49,900 nt of DNA, taken from assembly GCA_012974475.1 (NCBI GenBank), contig JAAXQD010000219.1:1-49900 (forward strand). Direction: 5' to 3'. The stretch comes from Desulfobacterales bacterium. Lineage in GTDB: Bacteria > Desulfobacterota > Desulfobacteria > Desulfobacterales > UBA11574. Of this stretch, positions 7,582 to 15,981 are shown piece by piece (the stretch's first letter is position 1; each line of letters opens with the position of its first letter). The translations under genes were made by a program, and so were the position numbers. The notes beneath the pieces are model-generated. The model was not told the DNA's origin. It saw nothing but the letters and a program-made list of their open reading frames with translations, and made no database searches.

Positions 7582-8949
7582 TCATTCTCTATCAGGCGCG
7601 GAGATGCTGATAAAACCGAGGTATGACATACCCATTATCGCTGAGAGAACAGACCCTGTCAGGATCGCAATTTTTGCATAATTGAGTATTTGAGGATCGG
7701 AAAATGAAAGGTCGGAAAGAAACAAAGACATGGTGAAGCCGATTCCCCCAAGCATAGCTGCTCCAAAAATATGCGACCACCTGACTTCTTGGGGCAAGGA
7801 AGCAATCCCGGTCTTAACCGAAAGATAGGAAAATAACATGACTCCTATGGGCTTTCCGAAAACCAGACCAAGGATAATCCCCATGATTACCGGATTTGAG
7901 ACCATTTCCGAAAAAACGATATTGTGAAAGGTCAAACCGGTATTTCCCAAGGCAAAAAAAGGCAGAATTAAAAATGCAACCCATGGATGCAGGGCGTGCA
8001 TCAACCGCTGCAGGGGTGTTTCCACATCATGACAGGCCAGTTCCAGGGCCTGAACGGCATGCATGTGGTCTTGATTCAAAAGGATTGAATAACCACAACT
8101 TTGTTCCTCACATTCAAACTTTTCCGTTATTTTCTTTACGTTTTGCAAAAAGTTGTCGGTATCATACCTTCCCCGGGCCGGTACAAAAAGAGAAACAATC
8201 ACACCGGCGATGGTGGGATGAATGCCGGATCCCAGAACAAAAAACCAGACGGCAAGTCCCAGAATTGCATATACCAGCGTCCATCGGATCCAGAGAAAGT
8301 TTGCCACGGCAAGTCCGAGAATCAAAAACAGGCTGATGATAAGATAAGACCAGACGATTTTCTGGGTATAGAAAATTGCGATAATGACGACCGCACCCAG
8401 ATCGTCGGCAATGGCGAAAGCCGCCAGAAAGATCCTCAGACCCACCGGCAGTCTGCGGCCAAATACGGCCACAGCCCCCAAAGCAAAGGCGATATCCGTT
8501 GCAACGGGAACTCCCCATCCGCTTATGGTTGGTAATCCGATATTAAGTGTTGCATAGATCAGGCCGGGTATAATCATTCCTCCCAAGGCGGCGATCACCG
8601 GCAGCAAAGCCTTTTTGGGAGTCGCGAGTTCTCCCACGAGAATTTCGCGTTTAATCTCGAGACCCACCGTAAAAAAGAACAAAGACATGAGACCGTCATT
8701 GATCCAGTGAACGAGTGTTTTGCTGATACGAAAATGTCCGAAGGCAAAGGAAATTTCGGTATGCCAAAAGCTGTGATAAGTTTCCCCGATGCGGGAATTG
8801 GTCCAAATCAGAGCAATGATCGTCGCGGCAATGAGCAATATACTGCTGGTAGCTTCTTTTCTGAAAAATCGCTGGAAGGGTCTAAAAATTTGGTCGGCAA
8901 CCAGTTGCCGGGGGGATGTCATGTACTTGTTACGGTTAAAAGGCATCAT
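7582..8949 (-). CDS. nhaA: Na+/H+ antiporter NhaA
   Basis: This 455-residue membrane protein carries the hallmark NhaA residues: Asp152 in VATDIAFALG and the Asp182-Asp183 pair in AIADDLGAVVII, equivalent to Asp133, Asp163 and Asp164 of the E. coli protein. About twelve hydrophobic segments are visible. It is longer than the 388-residue E. coli protein because of an N-terminal extension and a hydrophilic insertion around residues 260-325. It exchanges internal Na+ for external protons across the cytoplasmic membrane. That fits a window rich in Na+-driven systems. The ribosome-binding site is weak. Confidence 0.96.
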   Translation of the reverse strand: MMPFNRNKYMTSPRQLVADQIFRPFQRFFRKEATSSILLIAATIIALIWTNSRIGETYHSFWHTEISFAFGHFRISKTLVHWINDGLMSLFFFTVGLEIKREILVGELATPKKALLPVIAALGGMIIPGLIYATLNIGLPTISGWGVPVATDIAFALGAVAVFGRRLPVGLRIFLAAFAIADDLGAVVIIAIFYTQKIVWSYLIISLFLILGLAVANFLWIRWTLVYAILGLAVWFFVLGSGIHPTIAGVIVSLFVPARGRYDTDNFLQNVKKITEKFECEEQSCGYSILLNQDHMHAVQALELACHDVETPLQRLMHALHPWVAFLILPFFALGNTGLTFHNIVFSEMVSNPVIMGIILGLVFGKPIGVMLFSYLSVKTGIASLPQEVRWSHIFGAAMLGGIGFTMSLFLSDLSFSDPQILNYAKIAILTGSVLSAIMGMSYLGFISISAPDRE

Positions 8950-8989
8950 TCTTTTTATCTATAGGCACAAGGCAATACTTAAATTTCGA

Positions 8990-9607
8990 TTATTCGATTT
9001 TATGCTTTACGTTGTCACATATCATGTCAACGGCCTTTTCCACCGATGTTTTTCCCATATCGATAATCAAATCATAAAGGTGTGCAGCTTTCCAGTCTTC
9101 GTTGAAGTATTGTTTGATATAAGCCTTTAAATCACCTTCTTCTCTGTCAATAAAATCTTTTGCAGCCTTATGATTTAAGTTTTCGGATTGCATAATCGTA
9201 TTTATTTTTAGTTCATTATCTTTTATCAAACGGACATGAAGCGTATTTGGTTTTTCTTTTAAAAGGCACTGGCTTCCCCATCCAAGAATGATGACGTTAC
9301 CGGCGTCGTATACATTTTCAACCAACTTTTTGGTGACCTCATAGTAGTTCTTGTCGTCCAGGCAGCCGTGTTCGCGGTCGACCACCTTCTGGACAATAGA
9401 GCAAGTGTAGCGATCGACAAAACGAAGGATTCGTGACTGGGAAGCTTTGCGAAACGTTGCCGCTTCACTTTCAGATATATGGAGTTCTTTAGCAATATCA
9501 GCAACTAAATTTTTGCCGATGTATTCGTAACCAAGTTTTTCCGCTACCTGCGATGCGACCTTTTCACCTTCAGTACCAAATTCTTTGCTAATGGTAATTA
9601 CTGCCAT
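8990..9607 (-). CDS. Cytidylate kinase-like family protein
   Basis: A 205-residue protein with the start MAVITISKEFGTEGEKVA, in which the GTEGEKV segment replaces a standard P-loop, as in the cytidylate kinase-like family of anaerobes. The body has the helical pattern of nucleoside-monophosphate kinases, including an Arg-rich lid-like part near ATFRKAS and the VIILGWGSQ strand. True CMP kinase activity is uncertain, since many bacteria have these proteins besides canonical Cmk. A strong GGAGG lies 7 bases before the ATG. A 28-codon open frame with its own strong ribosome-binding site ends 20 bases inside this gene and may act as a leader. Confidence 0.8.
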   Translation of the reverse strand: MAVITISKEFGTEGEKVASQVAEKLGYEYIGKNLVADIAKELHISESEAATFRKASQSRILRFVDRYTCSIVQKVVDREHGCLDDKNYYEVTKKLVENVYDAGNVIILGWGSQCLLKEKPNTLHVRLIKDNELKINTIMQSENLNHKAAKDFIDREEGDLKAYIKQYFNEDWKAAHLYDLIIDMGKTSVEKAVDMICDNVKHKIE

Positions 9608-9674
9608 GAAACCCTCCTTTGACCCTATTAATTATCGAGACCTTTGAAAAAAGCTCCGTCTTGACCTTAATCAT
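9588..9674 (-). other. Possible 28-codon leader ORF overlapping the cytidylate kinase-like start
   Basis: On the minus strand an ATG at 9674 follows a strong GGAGGG sequence, and the frame runs 28 codons to a TAG inside the next gene. The arrangement would couple its translation to the downstream start. The peptide resembles nothing known to me, has no regulatory amino-acid runs, and could be chance. Confidence 0.25.
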
Positions 9675-9828
9675 GAACAACCCTCCATATCTTCAATGAT
9701 CGGGCATTGTCAAGAGATTGGGGGGTAAGTTCTCGATAAAGGTGGACCCTGCATGCTTATTATCACCTAAATTGAGCAATTTTTGATTCGATCTGCACGA
9801 ATCTCTTGCGCATCAAAGATCTGCTAAA

Positions 9829-10047
9829 TTACACAGATTCCACGCTGATTATCTCCGGAATTAGCTTCTTAATATACCGCTCAATACCCTGTTTGAGTGT
9901 CATCTGGGACATGGGACAACCGGCGCAGGCACCTTTTAATCTTACCTTGACAATATTATTTTCCACCTCAACAAGTTCCACATCTCCACCATCTGCCTGA
10001 AGAGACGGTCTGACATCATTTAACGCTTTTTCAACTTTTTCTTTCAT
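9829..10047 (-). CDS. NifU C-terminal-domain Fe-S scaffold protein
   Basis: The 72-residue protein is a stand-alone NifU C-terminal domain, with the typical start (EKALNDVRPSLQADGGDVELV) and the cluster-binding Cys41-x2-Cys44 in GACAGCPMS. Such small proteins assemble or carry [4Fe-4S] clusters for delivery to apoproteins. GGAG lies 8-10 bases before the ATG. It is 69 bases downstream of korB, and a role in supplying clusters to nearby ferredoxin-linked enzymes is possible but only inferred from position. Confidence 0.93.
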   Translation of the reverse strand: MKEKVEKALNDVRPSLQADGGDVELVEVENNIVKVRLKGACAGCPMSQMTLKQGIERYIKKLIPEIISVESV

Positions 10048-10116
10048 TGGATTTGCGCTCCTTATTCTGTTGAATTCAAATTGTATTAGAGCTCGGTTTT
10101 TTAAAAAAACACTCCT

Positions 10117-10977
10117 TTATATATGTTTTTCGAGTACCGGCCGGATATTCCCGGGTGTTAATTGGACAGGAATCCTTCCTCCCAAAAGTTTCTCTTCATA
10201 GGTAGGTTTTTTTACCTGGTAAAAAATGCCTATGGGAATCTTTTCACCCTCTCCGTAAGCCCATTCTCCGGCCTTGACAAACGCGGCCTTTCTATCTGAA
10301 ACATCATGATTCAGCTGGATGAATTCATACACCCTTTCGTTGTAATAATCATAGGTATTAAAAAAGGTGAAACAAGGTTGAAGCACATCAATAAAGGAAA
10401 ACCCTTTATGGTTGATTGCCGCTTTAATCAAAAACTGAAGATGTTCCATATTTCGCGTATACCCTCTGGCGACAAAAGTGGCACCGGATGTCAGCATGAG
10501 TTCAATGGGATTCAACGGTTCTTCGGGGCTGCCTTTCGGGGTCGACCGCCCTTTAAACCCGGAAGGACTGGTGGGCGTAAACTGACCGGTTGTGAGTCCG
10601 TATACCCTGTTGTTGTGAACAATGAAGGTCATGTCTAAATTTCGCTTGGCACTGAAAATAAGATGCTCAATGCCTTCACCATATGCATCTCCGTCACCGG
10701 CGTGGCCGATTACCGTCAATTCCGGATTGGCCAGTTTAATTCCGGTCATGGGCGGGGGAACCCGGCCATGAATCGAATAGAAGGTGTTGACGTTGACATA
10801 GTCCACAATTTTAGCATGACACCCGATTCCCGAGACTATAGCGACTTTATTAAGATCGAGTCCATCATCTTCAAGATCTGCCAATGCTTTTTTGATGGAT
10901 GCCAAGATGCCGAAGTTGCCGCAACCGGGGCACCAGGTATTCTGGGCATAGGTCCCTAATTCTTTAATGGTTGTCAT
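10117..10977 (-). CDS. korB: 2-oxoacid:ferredoxin oxidoreductase beta subunit (KorB type)
   Basis: This 286-residue subunit binds thiamine diphosphate: GDGDAYG at 94-100 and Asn-Asn at 122-123 form the cofactor motif. Cys16 and Cys19 in WCPGCGNFG, with Cys52 and a later Cys near 200, are the typical [4Fe-4S] ligands of this subunit. The enzyme oxidatively decarboxylates 2-oxoacids such as 2-oxoglutarate, giving an acyl-CoA and reduced ferredoxin, or runs in reverse. The ATG overlaps the korA stop by 4 bases (ATGA), so translation is coupled. korB is intact, although the partner korA lacks its 5' end. Sequence alone cannot separate 2-oxoglutarate from other 2-oxoacids. Confidence 0.92.
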   Translation of the reverse strand: MTTIKELGTYAQNTWCPGCGNFGILASIKKALADLEDDGLDLNKVAIVSGIGCHAKIVDYVNVNTFYSIHGRVPPPMTGIKLANPELTVIGHAGDGDAYGEGIEHLIFSAKRNLDMTFIVHNNRVYGLTTGQFTPTSPSGFKGRSTPKGSPEEPLNPIELMLTSGATFVARGYTRNMEHLQFLIKAAINHKGFSFIDVLQPCFTFFNTYDYYNERVYEFIQLNHDVSDRKAAFVKAGEWAYGEGEKIPIGIFYQVKKPTYEEKLLGGRIPVQLTPGNIRPVLEKHI

Positions 10978-12395
10978 GAAAGCACCTCCTTTACGTTGTC
11001 GAGCAAAATATCCACGGTAAAAGGACGCGCGTCAAAACGTAAAATCATATCATCAATGCAGAAACCGTGGCCGGAAATGAGTTTTGCCAGTTGTCCGGTG
11101 ACATTGACTTCCACATCTATGATTTTGTCGACGCCGGACAGGGCGTTTTTTAGCGCCTCTACCGGTAAAGGCTCCAAAATCAGGGGTTGGACCACTTTAA
11201 GATCTAGAGCCTCGGCCACTTCTATACACGCCCCTTTGGTTGAACCCCAACAGAGGAGGGCGGTTTTTGAATCAGGGTTTCCGTATACCTTTACTGTTTC
11301 ATATTTTTCAAGCTCATCTTCCAAGGCTTTTCTTTTACGCAACCGTTTCCTTTGCATTTGCTCAATCATTTCAGGTTCCTCAGTGGCAATACCGTACTCA
11401 TCATGTTCATAAGAGGTGGCTTTAATGATTGCCGACGAATTTCCCGGAAAGGCCAACGGTGAAATGCCGTTTTGAGTATCTATATATCTTTTGTATTCTC
11501 CCTGGTTGTTCCATAGAAACGGCTGTTCCGGTTTAACCTTGTCCAGATCGGCCTCGAAGCTGAATATGCTCTCGCTTAAATGCTTGTCGGTAAGCACAAG
11601 GGTCGGAATCTGAAATTTCCATGCAAGGTTCATGGCCATCCCGGCCGTGTAAAATGCTTCATCGGCATCGCCGGGTGCCAGCACCACCCTTAAAATTTCA
11701 CCATGCCCGGCATGGACAACAAAGGCCAGATCTCCCTGCATGGTGTATGTGGGAACACCGGTACTTGGCCCAGGTCTCTGAGCTTCCACGATAACCATGG
11801 GAAGTTCACCCTGTCCGGCCAGACTCAACGCTTCTGTCATCAACGCGAATCCTCCGCCGGAGGTGCCGACCATGGTCCTTGCGCCGGCATAGGCGGCTCC
11901 CAGTGCCATGAGTGCAACACCAATCTCACTTTCAGGGTGTACTGTAACCACCCCCAATTCGTTTTCGTGGGCTGCCAGATAATGGAGAATGGCCGATGCG
12001 GGGGTCATGGGATAGGCAATGTACATATTCAGACCGGCTTTGACCGCTCCAAGGGCAATGGCTTCATTCCCGGAGACCAGCGGAAGGGGTTTTTGATCCA
12101 GTTTTGGCACCGACTTGGAAGGATTTTCAACCCGATTGTAAGCATGCTGAGCGATTTTGAGATTCAAGTCGACGTCCTTTTCTACGGCATCCATGATAAC
12201 TTTTTCCAGGACAGACCATTCAATATTTAATACACCGGTCAGTGCCCCGATGGCTGCGGTGTTCCTCATAATCGGCTTTCCCTCGAACTTTTTTACAATT
12301 TCCATAAAGTCGAATCCCAAGCCTTCGGCATTGGCTTTTTTAGAATCATAGAGAATTATTCCGCCGGGATTGAGCCGATGTTTATGGTTCTCCAC
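10974..12395 (-). CDS. korA: 2-oxoacid:ferredoxin oxidoreductase alpha subunit (fused gamma-alpha, KorA type), 5'-truncated
   Basis: The 473-residue frame begins at a GTG in the middle of the N-terminal gamma domain. It continues through the alpha domain, with the pyrimidine-binding segment around YPMTPASAILHYLA and GTSGGGFALMTE. Fused KorA proteins are usually about 560-590 residues and start with a GGEAGQG-type loop, which is missing. In-frame coding continues upstream of the GTG for 45 codons to a TAG at 12531-12533 and contains the family motif YPSLIRGGHN, but no usable start occurs there. The gene has therefore probably lost roughly its first 40 codons. korB, ATGA-coupled downstream, is intact. 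Whether a shortened protein from the GTG would function is doubtful. Confidence 0.85.
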   Translation of the reverse strand: MENHKHRLNPGGIILYDSKKANAEGLGFDFMEIVKKFEGKPIMRNTAAIGALTGVLNIEWSVLEKVIMDAVEKDVDLNLKIAQHAYNRVENPSKSVPKLDQKPLPLVSGNEAIALGAVKAGLNMYIAYPMTPASAILHYLAAHENELGVVTVHPESEIGVALMALGAAYAGARTMVGTSGGGFALMTEALSLAGQGELPMVIVEAQRPGPSTGVPTYTMQGDLAFVVHAGHGEILRVVLAPGDADEAFYTAGMAMNLAWKFQIPTLVLTDKHLSESIFSFEADLDKVKPEQPFLWNNQGEYKRYIDTQNGISPLAFPGNSSAIIKATSYEHDEYGIATEEPEMIEQMQRKRLRKRKALEDELEKYETVKVYGNPDSKTALLCWGSTKGACIEVAEALDLKVVQPLILEPLPVEALKNALSGVDKIIDVEVNVTGQLAKLISGHGFCIDDMILRFDARPFTVDILLDNVKEVLS

Positions 12396-12530
12396 TGCAT
12401 CCTGATTTAAGGCTACAATGACATCGACCGTCTCTTTGTGCGCAACGATACGTTTTTCCGCGGCCCTGATGATGGAAAAATTGTGACCGCCACGTATCAG
12501 AGAGGGATAATCATCATACGATTTAGCGTG
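12396..12530 (-). pseudogene. In-frame korA gamma-domain remnant without a start codon
   Basis: These 45 codons read in the korA frame and match the conserved part of the gamma domain: SYDDYPSLIRGGHNFS, then KETVDVIVALNQDA leading directly into the annotated start. A TAG at 12531-12533 closes the frame. The first canonical start in this frame is the GTG at 12395. The bases beyond the TAG show no gamma-domain coding in the frames I read, and hold a promoter-like sequence and a hairpin instead. Confidence 0.8.
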
Positions 12531-12541
12531 CTATTGATCTT

Positions 12542-12569
12542 AATATAATCCCACACTGTGGCATGTCAA
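12542..12569 (-). promoter_or_regulatory. Near-consensus sigma-70-type promoter upstream of truncated korA
   Basis: Reading leftward, TTGACA (12564-12569) and TATATT (12542-12547) are separated by 16 bases. The predicted transcript starts near 12534, at the truncation boundary of korA. It could be the original promoter of the ferredoxin-korAB region moved by a deletion, or an outward promoter of an inserted element. Confidence 0.6.
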
Positions 12570-12598
12570 ACCTAATGTTATCGCAGGATAAAAAGCGA

Positions 12599-12633
12599 CG
12601 GGGCCAGATTTTCACCGTGCAACCCTGACCCCG
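12599..12633. repeat. REP-like hairpin between ferredoxin and korA
   Basis: Arms CGGGGCCAG (12599-12607) and CTGACCCCG (12625-12633) form a 9-bp stem with one mismatch and a 17-base loop. The GGGGTCAGG/CCTGACCCC core resembles intergenic palindromes associated with IS200-like REP transposases. It also could terminate transcription of the ferredoxin gene, though no T-tract follows on the minus strand. Confidence 0.45.
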
Positions 12634-12644
12634 CTTAAATATAA

Positions 12645-12839
12645 TCAATCATCTTCTACGATAATGGCATCAGCGCCGCATTCATCTGCAGCCTGCCTGA
12701 CAAGCGCCTCGTATTGTGCAGGAACTTCATCCACCTTAACAATAGACTTCAGCTCGTCCTCATTGTATTCGAAAACTTCAGGACACAAGTCGTTACAACG
12801 CCGATCTCCCATGCAATTTTCAGTGACTTTTACTTTCAT
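12645..12839 (-). CDS. Small single-cluster ferredoxin with an Asp ligand position
   Basis: A 64-residue ferredoxin with Cys9, Asp12, Cys15 and Cys19 in CMGDRRCNDLC and a distant Cys54. The Asp in place of the second cysteine, plus the distant Cys, matches the Pyrococcus-type ferredoxin that switches between [3Fe-4S] and [4Fe-4S]. The second cysteine of the archaeal disulfide is absent, leaving Cys19 unpaired, and the usual Cys-Pro near the end is Cys-Gly. The ATG at 12839 has AAGGAG upstream; a TTG start 18 bases earlier would place that site inside the gene. It may serve the adjacent KorAB enzyme or the flavodoxin upstream. Confidence 0.88.
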   Translation of the reverse strand: MKVKVTENCMGDRRCNDLCPEVFEYNEDELKSIVKVDEVPAQYEALVRQAADECGADAIIVEDD

Positions 12840-12876
12840 TTTTTTCTCCTTATTCAATTAATTTCAAGCTGTGGGG

Positions 12877-13320
12877 TTAAGAAAACTTCTGACCAATGGC
12901 TTTCCCGTAATCCTGGCAGGCACGCGTCCCTTCATCCGTTTCCAATCCCTGTTCTTTCAGATTTAATGAACCCAGATCAACCATGTCCATTTTGAATACG
13001 TAAAGCATGGTGTCATATATCATGTCGGCAGATTCCCCGCTATGGGTATAGGACCCGAATGCGCCTCCCATCTTGCCCACCAGATTGGCTTTTTCCGCCA
13101 GGAATAGAAATGTTTTCATGCCCGCAGTGATGTCCCGATGATATGTGGGACACCCGAAGATAAAACCGTCATATCCTCCTATATCTTTTTCATCTTTTAT
13201 TTCAGAGATTTTTTTCAGCTCTGCGGTGTTTCCGGTGAGACGGACACCTTCAGCGATATATTCCGCCATTTTTTCCGTGTTTCCAGTTCTGCTGTAATAG
13301 CCGATAAGCACTTTTGCCAT
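12877..13320 (-). CDS. Flavodoxin-family FMN protein
   Basis: This 147-residue protein has the flavodoxin fold pattern, with the FMN phosphate-binding loop SRTGNT at residues 10-15, a central GFIFGCPTYH strand-loop near 55, and GGAFGSYTHSGE near 85-96. It resembles the WrbA/FldA-like short flavodoxins of anaerobes. It probably carries electrons in the cytoplasm, perhaps exchanging with the ferredoxin gene 37 bases downstream or the rubrerythrin gene 40 bases upstream. GGAGG lies 7 bases before the ATG. Confidence 0.92.
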   Translation of the reverse strand: MAKVLIGYYSRTGNTEKMAEYIAEGVRLTGNTAELKKISEIKDEKDIGGYDGFIFGCPTYHRDITAGMKTFLFLAEKANLVGKMGGAFGSYTHSGESADMIYDTMLYVFKMDMVDLGSLNLKEQGLETDEGTRACQDYGKAIGQKFS

Positions 13321-13360
13321 TTTTTACCTCCTTTTTAAATTTTTGAATATTTGTAATTTT

Positions 13361-13858
13361 TTAATCCACCCTGGAAAAAGCCTTGATGTTGGCGTTGCAA
13401 ACCGGGCATGTTTCCGGAGGTTCATTCTCACAGGTATAGCCACACACGCCGCAAACATAATAGCATTCCACGGCTTCAGGATTATCAAGACTGTCCAATG
13501 CCTTCTGGTAGAGATCGGCGTGTATTTTTTCAACTTCATTGGCATAGGTAAAGCTTCTCAGAGCTGCTTTGTCTCCTTCCGATTGTGCGGTTTCAATCAT
13601 TGCCGGATACATACTTTTAAACTCATGGGTTTCACCGGCAATGGCTTCTTTGAGATTTTCAGCGGTTGAATTTACTCCTTTGAGAACTCTCAGATGTGCA
13701 TGGGCATGGACGGTTTCAGCCTCTGCAGCCGCCCTGAAAAGGTTGGCAACTTTCGGATAACCTTCCCGATCCGCCTTTTTTGCAAATGCAAGATACTTTC
13801 GGTTGGCCTGGGATTCCCCGGCAAATGCTTCCTGTAAATTTTTTTCTGTTTGACTCAT
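13361..13858 (-). CDS. Rubrerythrin
   Basis: The 165-residue protein combines a four-helix diiron domain with a C-terminal rubredoxin-like domain. Diiron ligands are suggested by Glu15, the E-x2-H group at Glu48/His51, Glu76, and Glu108 with His113. The rubredoxin part has Cys136-x2-Cys139 and Cys151-x2-Cys154. Rubrerythrins reduce hydrogen peroxide in the cytoplasm of anaerobes, with electrons from NADH through rubredoxin or ferredoxin-type carriers. It lies 15 bases from the OsmC-like gene and 40 from flavodoxin, consistent with a peroxide-defence operon. Confidence 0.97.
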   Translation of the reverse strand: MSQTEKNLQEAFAGESQANRKYLAFAKKADREGYPKVANLFRAAAEAETVHAHAHLRVLKGVNSTAENLKEAIAGETHEFKSMYPAMIETAQSEGDKAALRSFTYANEVEKIHADLYQKALDSLDNPEAVECYYVCGVCGYTCENEPPETCPVCNANIKAFSRVD

Positions 13859-13873
13859 ACGATCTCCTCCTTT

Positions 13874-14344
13874 TTATTCAATTAAATCTTCCATGGTCAG
13901 TTCATAGTTGATATCAATACAACCGATGACGCTTTGGGCTCCGGGACACAATTTCAAATGGGCTTTAAGCGCATCTTTTGCCTCTGTCCTCTTTTCCTTT
14001 GGCAATTTAAGCCAGTAACTGACGTTAATGCGTGTAATTTTCAAAACACCGTCGACGTTTTCGATGTCACCGGTTACGACGGCTTTAAACTGATCTTTAA
14101 AGGTCCGAATCTTTTTGCCGGCCAGCACCGCGGCCAGTGTGCCCATCATTCAGCCGCCCACTGCACCGACAATGTGATCTAACGTTGCCGCATGCTCTTC
14201 TTCCGGATCAATTTTATAGAAATTTTTGATTCCGCCGTGGACCCCGTAATAGACCGGTTCAGCAAAACCCTTGATCACGGCTTTCCGGGTAGGCCCCATT
14301 TCTCTCGTGATCGTAATATGTGATGTGTGAACAATTTCAGCCAT
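13874..14344 (-). CDS. OsmC-family peroxiredoxin-like selenoprotein (UGA decoded as Sec65)
   Basis: Two abutting open frames on the minus strand are in the same frame and are separated only by a TGA at 14150-14152. Read through, they give a 156-residue OsmC-family protein. The TGA falls at codon 65 in AVGG-Sec-MMGTL, exactly where OsmC-like proteins have their first redox cysteine; the second cysteine is in KLCPGAQS near residue 130. A stem-loop fitting the bacterial SECIS pattern follows the UGA. OsmC/Ohr proteins detoxify organic peroxides using paired thiols, and OsmC-like selenoproteins are known from marine deltaproteobacteria. The ATG at 14344 has GGAGG 5 bases upstream; the frame just after the TGA has no ribosome-binding site of its own. 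Rubrerythrin follows 15 bases downstream. Confidence 0.9.
14118..14137 (-). promoter_or_regulatory. Predicted bacterial SECIS stem-loop
   Basis: Starting 13 bases after the UGA, CTGGCC (14132-14137) pairs with GGCCGG (14118-14123), 6 bp with one G-U, around an 8-base loop GCGGTGCT. The loop begins with G and lies 18 bases after the UGA. Known rules for bacterial SECIS elements ask for a loop 16-37 bases after the UGA and a G in its first two positions. Confidence 0.75.
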
Positions 14345-14453
14345 AATTTCCTCCTTGATTATCACCCCGAACAGCGGGTGAATTATGTTAATGATATTTA
14401 ATGATATTCTTATTATGAAACCATCATATGGGGCGATGGTTCATGTCGATTCA

Positions 14454-15923
14454 TCAATGAATCGGCATGCCCATGATCGGCCACAGAACATAAACTGCAA
14501 AACCGATCACTGAGATCAGCAAGATACTGGCCGGTATTCCGTATAGAAAGAATTCAGCGGGTGTAAATTGTCCGGATTCATATGCAATGGCATTTGGAGC
14601 AGCACCGACAAGCAAGAGAAACGGCATTCCTGCCGTGACCAAGGATGTAAAAAGGATGACATCCGGTGCTACGTTTAGATAAGAAGCAAGCACCAAGGCA
14701 ACCGGCAGGGAGATCGCGATGGCCGCTACGTTCATTAAAAAATTGGTCATGATCATAACGAAAAATGCAATGCCCATAATAAAGAAGAAACCGCTTGAAT
14801 TATGGAATATCATCAGCCATTTTACCGCAAGCCACTTGGCCGCACCTGTTTGCCAGAGGCAAAAACCCATACTCATGGCACCTGCAAAGAGCAGGATGAT
14901 ATTCCATGGTATTTCTTCAAGATCATCGATATCCAGGATGCCTGTGATAAAAAAAAGAATCGTTGACGTTAAAATAACGGCTGTTTTATCGAGAACCTTA
15001 AATGCCGGGAAAAAGGAACTCAGAGACATTGCCAGAATACAGGCAAAGACGATGACCATGGCGATAATCTCTTTTCTGGTAACAGGGCCCAGAGCTTTAT
15101 TGAGCCGGACAGCCCTTTCTCTTAAACCTGGAATACTGTTCTTTTCAGGCCTGAAGAAAAACATGAAAAACCCCCACAATAAAAACACCATCAGCCATCC
15201 TATGGGAAGCATATAATAGCTCAATTGAAAAAACGAGACATCCCTGCCCACAACATCATTATAAAAGCCGATGGCAACCGCACCCCGTGCAGCTCCCAAT
15301 AGCGTTACAATGCTCCCTGCCCCGGCGACGTAAGCCATGCCCATGAAGAGCCCCTTGCCAAACTTCGTGGGTTGGTCTTCTTCTCCATAAAGTCCGTAAA
15401 TAGAAACAAGGAGCGGATATATGGTTGCCGCTACAGCTGTATGGGCCATAATGTGAGTCAAAGCAGCGGTCAATACAAAACAGCCGAGATAAATCATGCT
15501 GGTTTTTTCACCGACGATCATCAGCATTTTATAGGCCATCCGTTTGGTAAGTCCTGTTTTTGTAAAAACCATGCCGATGACGATGGAGGCGAAGATAAAC
15601 ATGACCGAGGGGTCCATAAAGTCCGTGAACGCCGCCTTGGCCGGACGGATAAGGAAATAGACCTGAAGGACGCCGATGGCAAGGCTGGTGACGCCGACGG
15701 GTACGACTTCCAAAACCCACCAACTGGTGGCAAACAGAGATATCGCCAGAGCGCCTTTTCCTTCTCTGCTCAGTACAAAATGTTTTCCGGCCGGATCGAT
15801 GGCATCTGACCACGGCGGTGCATAATACACCAGTGCAAAGAGCAATATACCGGCAACAAGAAAAATAAATTGTTTTACGTTATAAGGACCGTTACTAACT
15901 TTAAATTCAAAATCTCCTGCCAT
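14454..15923 (-). CDS. SLC13/DASS-family anion:Na+ symporter
   Basis: The 489-residue protein has about twelve hydrophobic segments and the divalent anion:Na+ symporter pattern: an early LFATSWWVLEVVPVGVTSLA stretch and repeated re-entrant loops, the second around MTNFLMNVAAIAISLPVA. Family members import dicarboxylates, citrate or sulfate with Na+. For a putative sulfate reducer sulfate is possible, but the substrate cannot be read from the sequence. The CBS-domain gene lies 58 bases upstream and may regulate it. A 109-base gap separates it from the OsmC-like gene. Confidence 0.9.
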   Translation of the reverse strand: MAGDFEFKVSNGPYNVKQFIFLVAGILLFALVYYAPPWSDAIDPAGKHFVLSREGKGALAISLFATSWWVLEVVPVGVTSLAIGVLQVYFLIRPAKAAFTDFMDPSVMFIFASIVIGMVFTKTGLTKRMAYKMLMIVGEKTSMIYLGCFVLTAALTHIMAHTAVAATIYPLLVSIYGLYGEEDQPTKFGKGLFMGMAYVAGAGSIVTLLGAARGAVAIGFYNDVVGRDVSFFQLSYYMLPIGWLMVFLLWGFFMFFFRPEKNSIPGLRERAVRLNKALGPVTRKEIIAMVIVFACILAMSLSSFFPAFKVLDKTAVILTSTILFFITGILDIDDLEEIPWNIILLFAGAMSMGFCLWQTGAAKWLAVKWLMIFHNSSGFFFIMGIAFFVMIMTNFLMNVAAIAISLPVALVLASYLNVAPDVILFTSLVTAGMPFLLLVGAAPNAIAYESGQFTPAEFFLYGIPASILLISVIGFAVYVLWPIMGMPIH

Positions 15924-15981
15924 AGATTAATTCCAAAAACTTTCACTCACAGAACGCATTAAGAAGATACGTTCCGGACAG

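Noticed and set aside
13874..14365. Two separate genes (13874-14149 and 14150-14365) instead of one
   Set aside because: They abut exactly in the same frame across a single TGA, the second has no ribosome-binding site of its own, and only the joined product makes a complete OsmC fold with Sec in the catalytic position.
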